Source of the DNA: JAICYJ01 sp035695105
Lineage (GTDB): Bacteria; Actinomycetota; Thermoleophilia; Gaiellales; JAICJC01
Length of the DNA: 12,854 bases
Reading direction: 5' to 3'
Assembly: GCA_035695105.1 (NCBI GenBank)
Contig: DASSEV010000105.1
Span: 1 to 12,854, forward strand
Position numbers and translations under genes: made by a program. How positions within the stretch are numbered: the stretch's first letter is position 1; each line of letters starts with the position of its first letter. Under the pieces are notes generated by a model. The model made no database searches. It was given only the letters and a program-made list of their open reading frames with translations, and was not told the DNA's origin. Shown here piece after piece: positions 1-6,290 of the stretch.

Positions 1-1
1 C

Positions 2-241
2 AACGACCTCGCCAACGCCCTCAAGCCGGCGGTGCTGCCCGGCGAGCGGCTGGACGTGCTCCTGATCAAGGAGGGCAAGGAGCAGAACCAGGGCGTCGGC
101 TACCTCGACGACGGCACCATGGTCGTGGTGGAACGCGCACGCGAGCGGATCGGCCAGACGCTCGGAGTGCAGGTGACATCGGTGCTCCAGCAGCCGTCGG
201 GGAAGATCATCTTCACGAAGATCGCCGACGACGGCGGCTGA
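2..241 (+). CDS. PIN/TRAM domain protein, C-terminal fragment (YacL type)
   Basis: This is the last 79 codons of a gene that begins before the window; the frame is open from base 2 to the TGA at 239-241. The visible part is a TRAM domain, a small beta-barrel RNA-binding module. It shows the hallmark runs KPAVLPGERL, IKEGKEQNQGVGYLDDGTMV and ERIGQTLGVQVTSVLQ that end the PIN/TRAM (YacL) family. In that family an N-terminal PIN nuclease-like domain, sometimes after membrane helices, precedes the TRAM domain; that part lies outside the window. It sits 4 bases before ispD, the usual position of yacL in Gram-positive genomes, so it is probably co-transcribed with ispD and ispF. The cellular role is poorly defined; RNA binding or processing is the family expectation. 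Confidence 0.9.
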   Translation, partial: NDLANALKPAVLPGERLDVLLIKEGKEQNQGVGYLDDGTMVVVERARERIGQTLGVQVTSVLQQPSGKIIFTKIADDGG

Positions 242-245
242 GCCG

Positions 246-944
246 GTGGCCGATCTGCTCTCTGCGTGGGCCATCGTCGTCGGCGCGGGAGACGGTGCCA
301 GGCTCGGCGCTGACCGGCCAAAGGCGTTCGTGGCGCTCGGCGACAGGGTGCTGCTCGCGTACTCGGTGGAGTTGCTCGAGGAGCATCCGGCCATCGACGG
401 CGTCGTGCTCGTCGTGCCCGAGGGCTGGGAGGAGCCGGCATCGCTGCTTGCGGACGACCTTGCCGCCGGGAAGGTGGCTGCCGCCGTGACGGGGGGCGCG
501 ACCCGCGCGCAGTCCGTCGCCGCTGGGCTGGCCGAGGTGCCGGACGGCGCCGACCTGATCCTGGTGCACGACGCGGCGCGGCCGTTCGCGTCGGCCGACC
601 TCGTGTCCGCCGTGCTGGCGGCGCTCGGCGACGCCGACGGCGCGGTGCCGGGCGTGGCGGTGACCGACACCATCAAGCGGGTCGAGGGCGGCCGCGTGGC
701 CGAGACGCCCGAGCGGTCGCAGCTCGTGGCCGTGCAGACGCCACAGGCGTTCACGGCCGCGGCGCTGCGCCGGGCGTACGCCCAGCCGGCGGAGGTGGTT
801 GCCGCGGCCACCGACTGCGCGTCGCTGGTCGAGGCATCGGGTGGGGCCGTGGCCGTCGTGTCCGGGGAGGCCGGCAACGTCAAGATCACGACGGCGGGCG
901 ACCTCGAGCGCGCCCGCGAGCGGGCGGCGGTGGAGCGGCGATGA
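246..944 (+). CDS. ispD: 2-C-methyl-D-erythritol 4-phosphate cytidylyltransferase (IspD)
   Basis: IspD transfers CMP from CTP to methylerythritol 4-phosphate, the third step of the cytosolic MEP isoprenoid pathway. The 232-residue protein is of normal length. The N-terminal nucleotide loop GAGDGARLGADRPKAF (residues 13-28) carries the CTP-contacting R19 and K26. VHDAARP (107-113) gives D109 and R112, TPQAF lies at 165-169, and NVKITT (211-216) supplies K213, the equivalent of the E. coli substrate lysine. One oddity is that the usual AAG of the loop reads GAG. The GTG start at 246 lies 4 bases after the upstream stop and has no Shine-Dalgarno sequence, so translation is probably coupled. The ispF start overlaps its stop (ATGA, 941-944). 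Identification is secure from motifs plus context. Confidence 0.96.
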   Translation: MADLLSAWAIVVGAGDGARLGADRPKAFVALGDRVLLAYSVELLEEHPAIDGVVLVVPEGWEEPASLLADDLAAGKVAAAVTGGATRAQSVAAGLAEVPDGADLILVHDAARPFASADLVSAVLAALGDADGAVPGVAVTDTIKRVEGGRVAETPERSQLVAVQTPQAFTAAALRRAYAQPAEVVAAATDCASLVEASGGAVAVVSGEAGNVKITTAGDLERARERAAVERR

Positions 945-1438
945 GCGACGCATTGCGGGTGGGCGTCGGCTTCGACGCGCACGCGTTCGCGGACGGCCGG
1001 CGGCTGATCCTGGCCGGGGTCGAGATCCCGAGCCCCCGCGGGCTGGCGGGCCACTCGGACGCCGATCTGGTCTGCCACGCCGTCACGGATGCGCTGCTCG
1101 GAGCGTGCGGCGGCGAGGACATCGGCGCGCTGTTTCCCTCCGACGATCCGGCGCTCGAGGGCGCCCCCAGCACGGAGCTGCTCAGCCGCGCCTGGGCCTC
1201 GCTGCGGGAGCAGGGGTGGCGCATCGTCAACGTCGACGCCGTGGTGGTGATGCAGGAGCCGCGGCTCGCTCCGCACCGCGAGGCGATGCGCGCGTCGCTC
1301 GCCGCGACGCTCCGCGTTGATCGCGAGCGCGTGACGGTTCGCGCATCGACCACCGACATGCTCGGCTTCGTGGGCCGCGGCGAGGGGGCGGCGTGCCAGG
1401 CCGTGGCGTTGGTGCAGGCCCCCGACCTGGCGACGTGA
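941..1438 (+). CDS. ispF: 2-C-methyl-D-erythritol 2,4-cyclodiphosphate synthase (IspF)
   Basis: IspF cyclises CDP-methylerythritol 2-phosphate to the 2,4-cyclodiphosphate with loss of CMP, two steps after IspD in the MEP pathway. It is known to work as a homotrimer with active sites between subunits. The protein has 165 residues, near the usual 157-165. GFDAHAF at 10-16 gives zinc ligands D12 and H14; GHSDADLVCHA at 37-47 gives the substrate-binding H38 and the third zinc ligand H46. The C-terminal signature TTDMLGFVGRGEGAA is intact. The ATG overlaps the ispD stop by 4 bases, and the GTG start of the HAD gene overlaps its own TGA in the same way, so ispD-ispF-HAD form a translationally coupled run. 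Here ispF is separate from ispD, not the fused IspDF form. Confidence 0.97.
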   Translation: MSDALRVGVGFDAHAFADGRRLILAGVEIPSPRGLAGHSDADLVCHAVTDALLGACGGEDIGALFPSDDPALEGAPSTELLSRAWASLREQGWRIVNVDAVVVMQEPRLAPHREAMRASLAATLRVDRERVTVRASTTDMLGFVGRGEGAACQAVALVQAPDLAT

Positions 1439-2127
1439 CCGGGGTCGTCTCCTTCGACCTCGACGGCACGCTCTGGGAGTTCGGGCCGATGATGGAAGGT
1501 GCGCTGGCCGCGGCGATCGAGTCGCTCGAGCACCATCATCCGCAGCTCGCCGGCCGGCTCACTGTCGCCGACCTGCACCGCCACCGCGAGCTGGTCGGCC
1601 GCGAGATGCACGGCACGCTGGAGCAGCTGCGCCGTGAGTCCATGCGTCGTGCGCTCCGGTCCGTCGGCCACGGCGATCCGCAGCTGGCCGAGTGGCTCGC
1701 GGACGAGCTGCTGGCCGCCCGCGCGCGCGTGGTCGGCGTGCACTCGGACGTCGAGCCGGTGGTCGACGAGCTGCTGCGCCGGGGCCACATCGTGGGCGCG
1801 ATCACCAACGGCAACTTCCCGTTCGAGCGGCTGCCGCTCGCGGCCAGGTTCGCGTTCACCGTCCACGCCGAGGACGTGGGCGAGGCGAAGCCCGCGGCCG
1901 CGCCGTTTCGCCGCGCCGCCGAGCTGGTCGGGCGTGATCCGCGACGATGGGTGCACGTCGGGGACGAGATCGTCACGGACGTCGAGGGTGCGCAGGCGTA
2001 CGGGATGCTCGCCGTCTGGCTCAACCGCACAGGCGTCGCGGCGCCGGCGGGTGCGCGGCCGGACGCCGAGGTCGCGTCCCTGCACGACCTGCCCGACCTG
2101 GTCGACCGGCTGCTCGCCGCACGCTAG
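1435..2127 (+). CDS. HAD superfamily hydrolase (subfamily IA type)
   Basis: Probable small-molecule phosphatase of the haloacid dehalogenase superfamily, 230 residues and cytosolic. All four motifs are visible: SFDLDGT (6-12) with nucleophile D8 and acid/base D10; AITNGN (122-127) with T124; the motif III lysine K152 in GEAKPAA; and VGDEIVTDVEGA (175-186) with acidic D177 and D182. The helical stretch of about residues 14-100 is a C1-type cap of subfamily I. The frame is open further upstream (GTG at 1393), but the GTG at 1435 is preferred: it overlaps the ispF stop as GTGA and leaves motif I near the N-terminus, as is normal. The substrate cannot be told from sequence. A housekeeping role in the isoprenoid operon is possible, but HAD genes are often passengers. 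Confidence 0.9.
   Translation: MTGVVSFDLDGTLWEFGPMMEGALAAAIESLEHHHPQLAGRLTVADLHRHRELVGREMHGTLEQLRRESMRRALRSVGHGDPQLAEWLADELLAARARVVGVHSDVEPVVDELLRRGHIVGAITNGNFPFERLPLAARFAFTVHAEDVGEAKPAAAPFRRAAELVGRDPRRWVHVGDEIVTDVEGAQAYGMLAVWLNRTGVAAPAGARPDAEVASLHDLPDLVDRLLAAR
2124..2127. other. Overlapping tail-to-tail stop codons (CTAG)
   Basis: The palindrome CTAG gives the + strand HAD gene its TAG (2125-2127) and the - strand mutY gene its TAG (complement of 2124-2126). The two convergent genes therefore end on shared bases, with no spacer for a separate terminator between them. Confidence 0.85.
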
Positions 2128-2900
2128 CCCGGCAGCGCCGCGGTGTCTCCGTCGACGACGGCGAGCCCGTCGTCGACGAGTGCGGCGAGCGCCTCCCCGT
2201 CCAGCTCCGAAACGTCGAGCGGCCCCGCGACGAGCCGCTTGAGGACGGCGCTCCGGCGCTGGCGGAACGAGCCGTGGAACGGCGACTGCTTCCGCTCCGG
2301 TGCGAAGGTCATCCCGGCCGACGGACAGTCCTGCACGAGCGGGCAGGCGGGGCAGCGCGGCCGGCGTGCGATGCAGACCGTGCTGCCGAGGTCGAACAGG
2401 GCCTGGTTCCAGTCGTACGCGCGGCCGGGCGGTGGTGGCAGGTCGGGGTCGCCGAACGCCCGGCCCAGCACCCGCCGCGCGTTCACGTCGGGTGCGGCCA
2501 CCTGGGCGCCGAACGCGAAGCAGGCGATCGCTGCGGCGGTGTAGGGCCCGATCCCGGGCAGCTTCCGCAGCTCGGCCGGATCACGCGGGAACCCGCCGAG
2601 CCGCGTCACCTCCTGGGCGCAGCGGTGCAGGTTCACCGCCCGGCGGTTGTAGCCGAGGCCGGCCCAGGCGCGGATCACGTCGGCCGGCGATGCGGCCGCC
2701 AGCGCCGCCGCGGTCGGCCATCGCTCCAGCCACTCCTCGTACCGGGGGACGATGCGCGACACCTGCGTCTGCTGCAGCATCACCTCCGAGACGAGGATCG
2801 CGTACGGGTCGCGGGTGTGCCGCCACGGCAGGTCGCGGCCGTTCTCCGCATACCAGCCCAGCACCGCGGCGGCGGTGCCGCGTTCAGGCCGCGCCGCCAT
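2124..2900 (-). CDS. mutY: A/G-specific adenine glycosylase (MutY), short form
   Basis: MutY removes adenine mispaired with 8-oxoguanine, starting base excision repair on DNA. The 258-residue protein has the HhH-GPD fold. SEVMLQQTQ (38-46) holds catalytic E39, the hairpin LPGIGPYTAAAI spans 114-125, and D138 lies in APDVNARR. A 4Fe-4S loop has cysteines 176, 183, 186 and 192 (C-x6-C-x2-C-x5-C). GLGYNRRAVNL at 81-91 is MutY-like rather than Nth-like. Only about 65 residues follow the cluster, so the C-terminal NUDIX-like 8-oxoG-recognition domain of E. coli MutY (about 350 residues) is missing; actinobacterial MutYs are often short. The ATG at 2900-2898 was chosen over an upstream ATG (2942) because it has GGAAGG just before it and overlaps the MMPL gene by only 17 bases. 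Confidence 0.93.
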   Translation of the reverse strand: MAARPERGTAAAVLGWYAENGRDLPWRHTRDPYAILVSEVMLQQTQVSRIVPRYEEWLERWPTAAALAAASPADVIRAWAGLGYNRRAVNLHRCAQEVTRLGGFPRDPAELRKLPGIGPYTAAAIACFAFGAQVAAPDVNARRVLGRAFGDPDLPPPPGRAYDWNQALFDLGSTVCIARRPRCPACPLVQDCPSAGMTFAPERKQSPFHGSFRQRRSAVLKRLVAGPLDVSELDGEALAALVDDGLAVVDGDTAALPG

Positions 2901-4962
2901 CGCCCTTCCGCTTCGCAAGCCGCGACGGACGCCACACGGCATCGCCGATGTCGAGGAGCAGCGCCGGCACGAGCACGCTGCGCACCACCAGCGTGTCGAG
3001 CAGCACGCCGATGGCCACCACCAACCCGATCTCCGTCAACGCAACCAGCGGGAGCACGCCGAGCACGAGGAACGTCCCGGCGAGCACCACGCCGGCGCTG
3101 GTGATCACCCCGCCGGTCACCGCCAGCGCCCGCAGCGTCGCCTCGTGCGTCCCGTACCGGGGCGTGTCCTCCCGGATCCGGGCGGTCAGGAAGATGTTGT
3201 AGTCCACGCCGAGCGCGACGAGAAAGAGGAAGGCGAGCAGCGGGAAGCTCGGATCCGTGCCCGGGAAGCCGAGCACGTGATCGAACAGCAGCCAGCTGAG
3301 GCCGAGCGCCGCCAGGTAGCTCACCACGACGGTCGCGATCAGGAGCAGCGGCAGCACCAGCGCGCGCAGCAGGATGACCAGGATCACCAGCACGACCACG
3401 AGTATCAGCGGCACGAGCAGGCGCGTGTCCCTGTCCGACGACTGGCGCAGGTCGTAGTCCTCCGCGGTCGGGCCGCCGACGGTGGTCGCCTCGCCCCCCA
3501 CCGCGTGCACCGCGCGGCGCAGGGCCGGGATGGTGCGCAGCGCCGCGGTGGAGTAAGGATCCGCCTTCAGCGTCACCGCGATGCGGACGCCCGGCGGCCC
3601 GTGCTCGGTTCGAGGGGAGACGGACGCGACGCCCGGCACCCGCGCCGCCGACCTGGCCACGCGGTTGGCGCGGTCTGCCGGTGCGATGACGACCGTGGGG
3701 GCGTTGGCGCCGGCGGGGAAGGACTCGGACAGGAGCCGCTGCCCGCGCACGGACTCGGGCGTGCCGCGGAACGAGTCGGCCGTCGTCAGGCCGGTCGAGA
3801 AGGTGACGAGGCCCGCGGCGGCGCACGCGAGGGCCACCAGCGTCACGATCCAGACGCGGCGGGGAGCGCGCGCGATCCGGTCTCCCAATCGGCGCCACCA
3901 GCCGTGCGTGGCGTCCGCGCCGGCGTCTCCCTGATGCGGCACGAACGGCCAGAAGGCGCGCCGTCCCCCGATCAGGAGCAGTGCGGGCAGGAGGGTGAGT
4001 GATGAGATCATGGCGAGCGCCACGCCCAGCGCCGACAGCGGGCCGAGGCCGGCGGTCGAGTTGACCTCTGCCAGCGTGACCACCAGCAGCGCGAGGATCA
4101 CCGTGGCCGCGGACGCCAGGATGGCCGGTGCGGCGCCGGCGAGCGCGAGCCGCATCGACTCGTACGTGCTCTCGTTCCGGCGAAGCTCCTCGCGGTACCT
4201 GGCGACGAGCAGCAGCGCATAGTCGGTGCCGGCACCGAAGACGAGGATCAGCGCGATGCCCGCCGTCTGGCCGTTGACCGTCACGCCCGCCTGCGTGAGC
4301 GCATAGCCGGCACCGCGTAGCAGCTGCTCGGCGGCGACCACGGACAGGATCGGGATCACCCAGAAGATCGGGCTGCGGTAGATCAGGATGAGGAGCACCA
4401 GCACCAGGATCAGCGCCGAGGCGAACAGCGTCGTGTTGATCCCGCCGAACACCTTGATGGCGTCGGCCGAGTAGCCGGCCGGGCCCGACACCTCCACCTG
4501 CAGGCCCCCGGCGCGCTCCGCGTGGGCGCGCTGCCGGATCTCGTCAACCGCGTTGGTCAGCGCCGTTGCGTCGTCGGACACCGTGAGCGGCGTCGCTACC
4601 AGTGCCGACGTCCCGTCGCGTGAGGGAATCGGCGGAGACGAGCGCTTCGAGTCGCCGACCGGATCGCTGTTGAGACCTGCGGCGAACTTCGCGATCGCGC
4701 GCCTGTCCGCCACCGTGAGGCCGCCGGCGCGCCGGAACACCGTGATCGCCGGCGTCTCGGCGCCCGACGGGAACCGCCGCTGCTGATCGAGCGAGCGCAC
4801 CGATTCCGCACCGCCCGGCAGGAAGGACGACGGGTCGTTCTTCTGGGCGTTCTGGAAACGCGTTCCGAGCGGGGCCGCGGCGCCGACGAGCAGGACGGCC
4901 ACGATCAGGACCAGCCAGCAGCGCCCCCGGCCGACCGAGATCCTGCTCAGCCACCGGGTCAC
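2884..4962 (-). CDS. MMPL family RND transporter
   Basis: Large inner-membrane exporter of the MMPL/RND superfamily, 692 residues, driven by the proton gradient. The layout is two repeats of six membrane helices: TM1 about 15-33, an external loop about 34-175, TM2-TM6 about 178-331, then TM7 about 370-388, a second external loop about 390-513, and TM8-TM12 about 514-668. Each repeat has the proton-relay GxxxDY-type motif in its fourth helix: FGAGTDYALL (D247, Y248) and ALGVDYNIFL (D587, Y588). Family members export lipids, pigments, peptides or drugs; the cargo here is unknown. The GTG start at 4962 has AAGGGG 7 bases upstream. The gene is divergent from the secreted protein gene across a 171-base gap and is followed by overlapping mutY. 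A short leader ORF may end on its start codon. Confidence 0.93.
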   Translation of the reverse strand: MTRWLSRISVGRGRCWLVLIVAVLLVGAAAPLGTRFQNAQKNDPSSFLPGGAESVRSLDQQRRFPSGAETPAITVFRRAGGLTVADRRAIAKFAAGLNSDPVGDSKRSSPPIPSRDGTSALVATPLTVSDDATALTNAVDEIRQRAHAERAGGLQVEVSGPAGYSADAIKVFGGINTTLFASALILVLVLLILIYRSPIFWVIPILSVVAAEQLLRGAGYALTQAGVTVNGQTAGIALILVFGAGTDYALLLVARYREELRRNESTYESMRLALAGAAPAILASAATVILALLVVTLAEVNSTAGLGPLSALGVALAMISSLTLLPALLLIGGRRAFWPFVPHQGDAGADATHGWWRRLGDRIARAPRRVWIVTLVALACAAAGLVTFSTGLTTADSFRGTPESVRGQRLLSESFPAGANAPTVVIAPADRANRVARSAARVPGVASVSPRTEHGPPGVRIAVTLKADPYSTAALRTIPALRRAVHAVGGEATTVGGPTAEDYDLRQSSDRDTRLLVPLILVVVLVILVILLRALVLPLLLIATVVVSYLAALGLSWLLFDHVLGFPGTDPSFPLLAFLFLVALGVDYNIFLTARIREDTPRYGTHEATLRALAVTGGVITSAGVVLAGTFLVLGVLPLVALTEIGLVVAIGVLLDTLVVRSVLVPALLLDIGDAVWRPSRLAKRKGDGGAA
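2904..2909 (-). promoter_or_regulatory. Ribosome binding site of mutY
   Basis: On the - strand GGAAGG lies 3 bases before the ATG at 2900, inside the last codons of the MMPL gene. It supports the shorter mutY start and translational coupling to the exporter gene. The spacing is rather short. Confidence 0.5.
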
Positions 4963-5006
4963 GGCGCGTCCCCTTGCTCATGCGCCGTTTTCACCGCTGT
5001 TTGCAC
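4959..5006 (-). CDS. Possible 15-codon leader peptide upstream of MMPL
   Basis: A short frame on the - strand begins with GTG at 5006 and reads V-Q-T-A-V-K-T-A-H-E-Q-G-D-A-P before a TGA at 4961-4959. The TGA overlaps the MMPL GTG start as GTGA, the same 4-base coupling seen at ispD/ispF, ispF/HAD and gltX/cysS. Its GTG lies 7 bases after the TAGCCT box (5019-5014), so the transcript could begin almost on its start codon. The peptide has no obvious attenuator residues. So short a frame can arise by chance; the support is purely positional. Confidence 0.25.
   Translation of the reverse strand: MQTAVKTAHEQGDAP
4970..4975 (-). promoter_or_regulatory. Ribosome binding site deciding the GTG start of the MMPL gene
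   Basis: AAGGGG on the - strand, 7 bases before the GTG at 4962. There is no ATG in this frame upstream of the first membrane helix, so this site fixes the start. Confidence 0.6.
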
Positions 5007-5013
5007 TGTGCGC

Positions 5014-5019
5014 AGGCTA
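5014..5019 (-). promoter_or_regulatory. Candidate -10 box for the MMPL gene
   Basis: TAGCCT on the - strand matches the TAnnnT pattern seen before other genes in this window. A start of transcription about 7 bases downstream would leave a leader of about 45 bases that includes the MMPL Shine-Dalgarno sequence. No convincing -35 box is seen. The surrounding 11 bases (CTAGCCTGCGC) recur exactly at the aldo/keto reductase promoter. Confidence 0.5.
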
Positions 5020-5040
5020 GCCGCGCGACGTGCCTGCAGC

Positions 5041-5058
5041 CACCCGAGCTGACGGGTG
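5041..5058. repeat. Inverted repeat in the divergent promoter region
   Basis: Perfect 6-base arms, CACCCG (5041-5046) and CGGGTG (5053-5058), are separated by 6 bases. The repeat lies between the two divergent candidate -10 boxes, where an operator for a dimeric regulator could sit. Repeats this short in GC-rich DNA can be chance. Confidence 0.3.
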
Positions 5059-5093
5059 CACGCGCCGTCCTCGCGATTCCCCGCTCCTGGGGG

Positions 5094-5099
5094 TAACGT
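5094..5099 (+). promoter_or_regulatory. Candidate -10 box for the secreted protein gene
   Basis: TAACGT fits TAnnnT. Transcription starting near 5106 would give a leader of about 28 bases with a strong Shine-Dalgarno sequence. No clear -35 box is visible. Confidence 0.4.
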
Positions 5100-5121
5100 C
5101 TCGGCGGGTCGTGTTCACGGA

Positions 5122-5130
5122 AGGGAGGGG
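5122..5130 (+). promoter_or_regulatory. Ribosome binding site of the secreted protein gene
   Basis: AGGGAGGGG ends 3 bases before the ATG at 5134. It is the strongest Shine-Dalgarno sequence in the window and decides the start at 5134 over an in-frame ATG at 5056. Confidence 0.75.
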
Positions 5131-5133
5131 ACC

Positions 5134-6213
5134 ATGAAGACAAGGCTCACGTGGTTGACCGCGTTGGCACTGATCGCTGCGCTGGCCGCGGCTGCGCCGG
5201 CCGGCGCAGCGGTGAAGCCGTTCACGACGCTCGGATCGGCGCCGAACCACTCCGGCACGACGATCCCGTTCTTCACGGGCTCGTTCACCTACGGAGGAGT
5301 CACCTACCCGTACCAGATGGTCGGAACCAGCCCGTTCACGTCGGGCGCAACCACCAGCATTCCGAACGAGATCGTGCCGATCCGGTTCGTGTTCGCGGAC
5401 GGCTCCGTCTTCAACGCCGGCAGCATCGTCCGTGAGGCCGTCCGCTCGCCGATCTGGCAGCGCGCGCAGTTCCTGTCCGGGTTCACGCAGTACGGCGATG
5501 CCATCCAGCGAGCCGAGTTCTGGCGCAGGCTGCATCCGGGCTATCACGTGCTGCTCAGCCGCCCGACCGTGATGCCGACGCTGACGATCGACGTGCCTTC
5601 CAACCAGGGCAGCGTCATCCCGGCCGGCACCACCTTCGGGAATCACGTGGCGCTCAAGCGGCTCGGCCTCGTCAACTACTCGTGGTTCTCGGGCCGGTAC
5701 GGCCGTCTCATCAATGGGCTGCATGTCAGCGCCCGCACGGTGCCGATCCTGCTCACCCACGATGTGATGCTGGACTTCAAGACGCCGGAATCCTGCTGCG
5801 TCGGCGGGTTCCACTCAGCGACGTCGTCGCTCAACGGCAACGGCAACCGGCAGGTGCAGACCTCGATGTTCGCCGACTACGGCTCCGAGAACGTGCTGGC
5901 ACATGTCGATAACCCGAACGCGACGTTCGCCGAGGACATCAACGCCCTCTCGCACGAGCTGTCGGAGTGGATGAACGATCCGTTCATCGACAACGTCGTC
6001 CCGGTCTGGCAGTCGCCGCTGGCTCCCCAGTACGGGTGCAGCAATGCGCTCGAATCGGGCGACCCGCTGGTTGGCGTCTCGTTCACCGTGAACGGCTACC
6101 ACCCGCAGGACGAGGCGTTCCTCTCGTGGTTCGCGCACCAGACGCCGTCGATCGGGATCGGCGGCCGCTACAGCTATCTGGGGACGTTCACCTCTCCATC
6201 GCCGCTCTGCTAG
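5134..6213 (+). CDS. Secreted protein with HELSE putative metal-binding motif
   Basis: A 359-residue exported protein of no firmly recognised family. The N-terminus is a classic Sec signal peptide: K2 and R4, a hydrophobic core at about 5-21, and an A-G-A cleavage site near residue 25. The mature part is rich in Gly, Ser, Thr and aromatics, with four cysteines (221, 222, 302, 359) that could form disulfides outside the cell. ALSHELSEWMNDPF (271-284) contains H274-E275-x-x-E278 followed by D282-P283. This resembles the HExxEAxTDP-type motif I recall from uncharacterised zincin-like secreted proteins; E278 would stand where HExxH has its second histidine. GCSNALESGDPLVG (301-314) is a second likely family motif. 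A secreted metallopeptidase-like role is an inference. The start at 5134 follows from the signal peptide and Shine-Dalgarno. It is followed by a hairpin. Confidence 0.8.
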   Translation: MKTRLTWLTALALIAALAAAAPAGAAVKPFTTLGSAPNHSGTTIPFFTGSFTYGGVTYPYQMVGTSPFTSGATTSIPNEIVPIRFVFADGSVFNAGSIVREAVRSPIWQRAQFLSGFTQYGDAIQRAEFWRRLHPGYHVLLSRPTVMPTLTIDVPSNQGSVIPAGTTFGNHVALKRLGLVNYSWFSGRYGRLINGLHVSARTVPILLTHDVMLDFKTPESCCVGGFHSATSSLNGNGNRQVQTSMFADYGSENVLAHVDNPNATFAEDINALSHELSEWMNDPFIDNVVPVWQSPLAPQYGCSNALESGDPLVGVSFTVNGYHPQDEAFLSWFAHQTPSIGIGGRYSYLGTFTSPSPLC

Positions 6214-6221
6214 ACCGGCCT

Positions 6222-6262
6222 GGCCATCGGGAGTTCGCGGCGCCGCCGGCCTCCCGATGGCC
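6222..6262 (+). terminator. Hairpin after the secreted protein gene, likely terminator
   Basis: A perfect 12-base stem, GGCCATCGGGAG (6222-6233) with CTCCCGATGGCC (6251-6262), encloses a 17-base loop that itself contains the palindrome GCGGCGCCGC. It starts 8 bases after the stop codon. There is no T-run, so it is not a textbook intrinsic terminator, but U-less hairpins are common in high-GC actinobacteria. Confidence 0.6.
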
Positions 6263-6278
6263 GGCTTGCGCCCGTGGC

Positions 6279-6284
6279 TACCCT
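6279..6284 (+). promoter_or_regulatory. -10 box of a probable leaderless promoter (htrA-like gene)
   Basis: TACCCT is followed by exactly 6 bases and then the ATG at 6291, so the transcript would start at the A of the start codon. No Shine-Dalgarno sequence is present. The box lies just after the upstream hairpin. No good -35 match is seen. Confidence 0.6.
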
Positions 6285-6290
6285 GCCCGT

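Larger units (their letters stand above)
4963..5133. other. Divergent intergenic region between MMPL and secreted protein genes
   Basis: This 171-base gap is the longest in the window. It holds the candidate MMPL -10 box (5014-5019, - strand), an inverted repeat CACCCG-N6-CGGGTG (5041-5058), a TAACGT box (5094-5099, + strand) and two Shine-Dalgarno sequences at its ends. It is locally less GC-rich near 4988-5010 than the flanking genes. I see no RNA gene or riboswitch in it. Confidence 0.7.

Noticed and set aside
886..2085. A 399-codon open frame on the - strand opposite ispF and the HAD gene
   Set aside because: Low-complexity shadow composition; ispF and HAD on the other strand have intact motifs and tight 4-base overlaps.
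2752..4002. A 416-codon + strand frame rich in His, Arg and Gln opposite the MMPL gene
   Set aside because: The composition is that of an antisense frame of a Val/Leu/Ala-rich membrane protein, and there is no start signal; the MMPL protein explains the region.
4544..4981. A 145-codon - strand frame starting with an ATG at 4981 that overlaps the start of MMPL in another frame
   Set aside because: It contains the AAGGGG that serves MMPL, its sequence is Arg/Gly-rich shadow, and the MMPL frame holds the real membrane helices and motifs.
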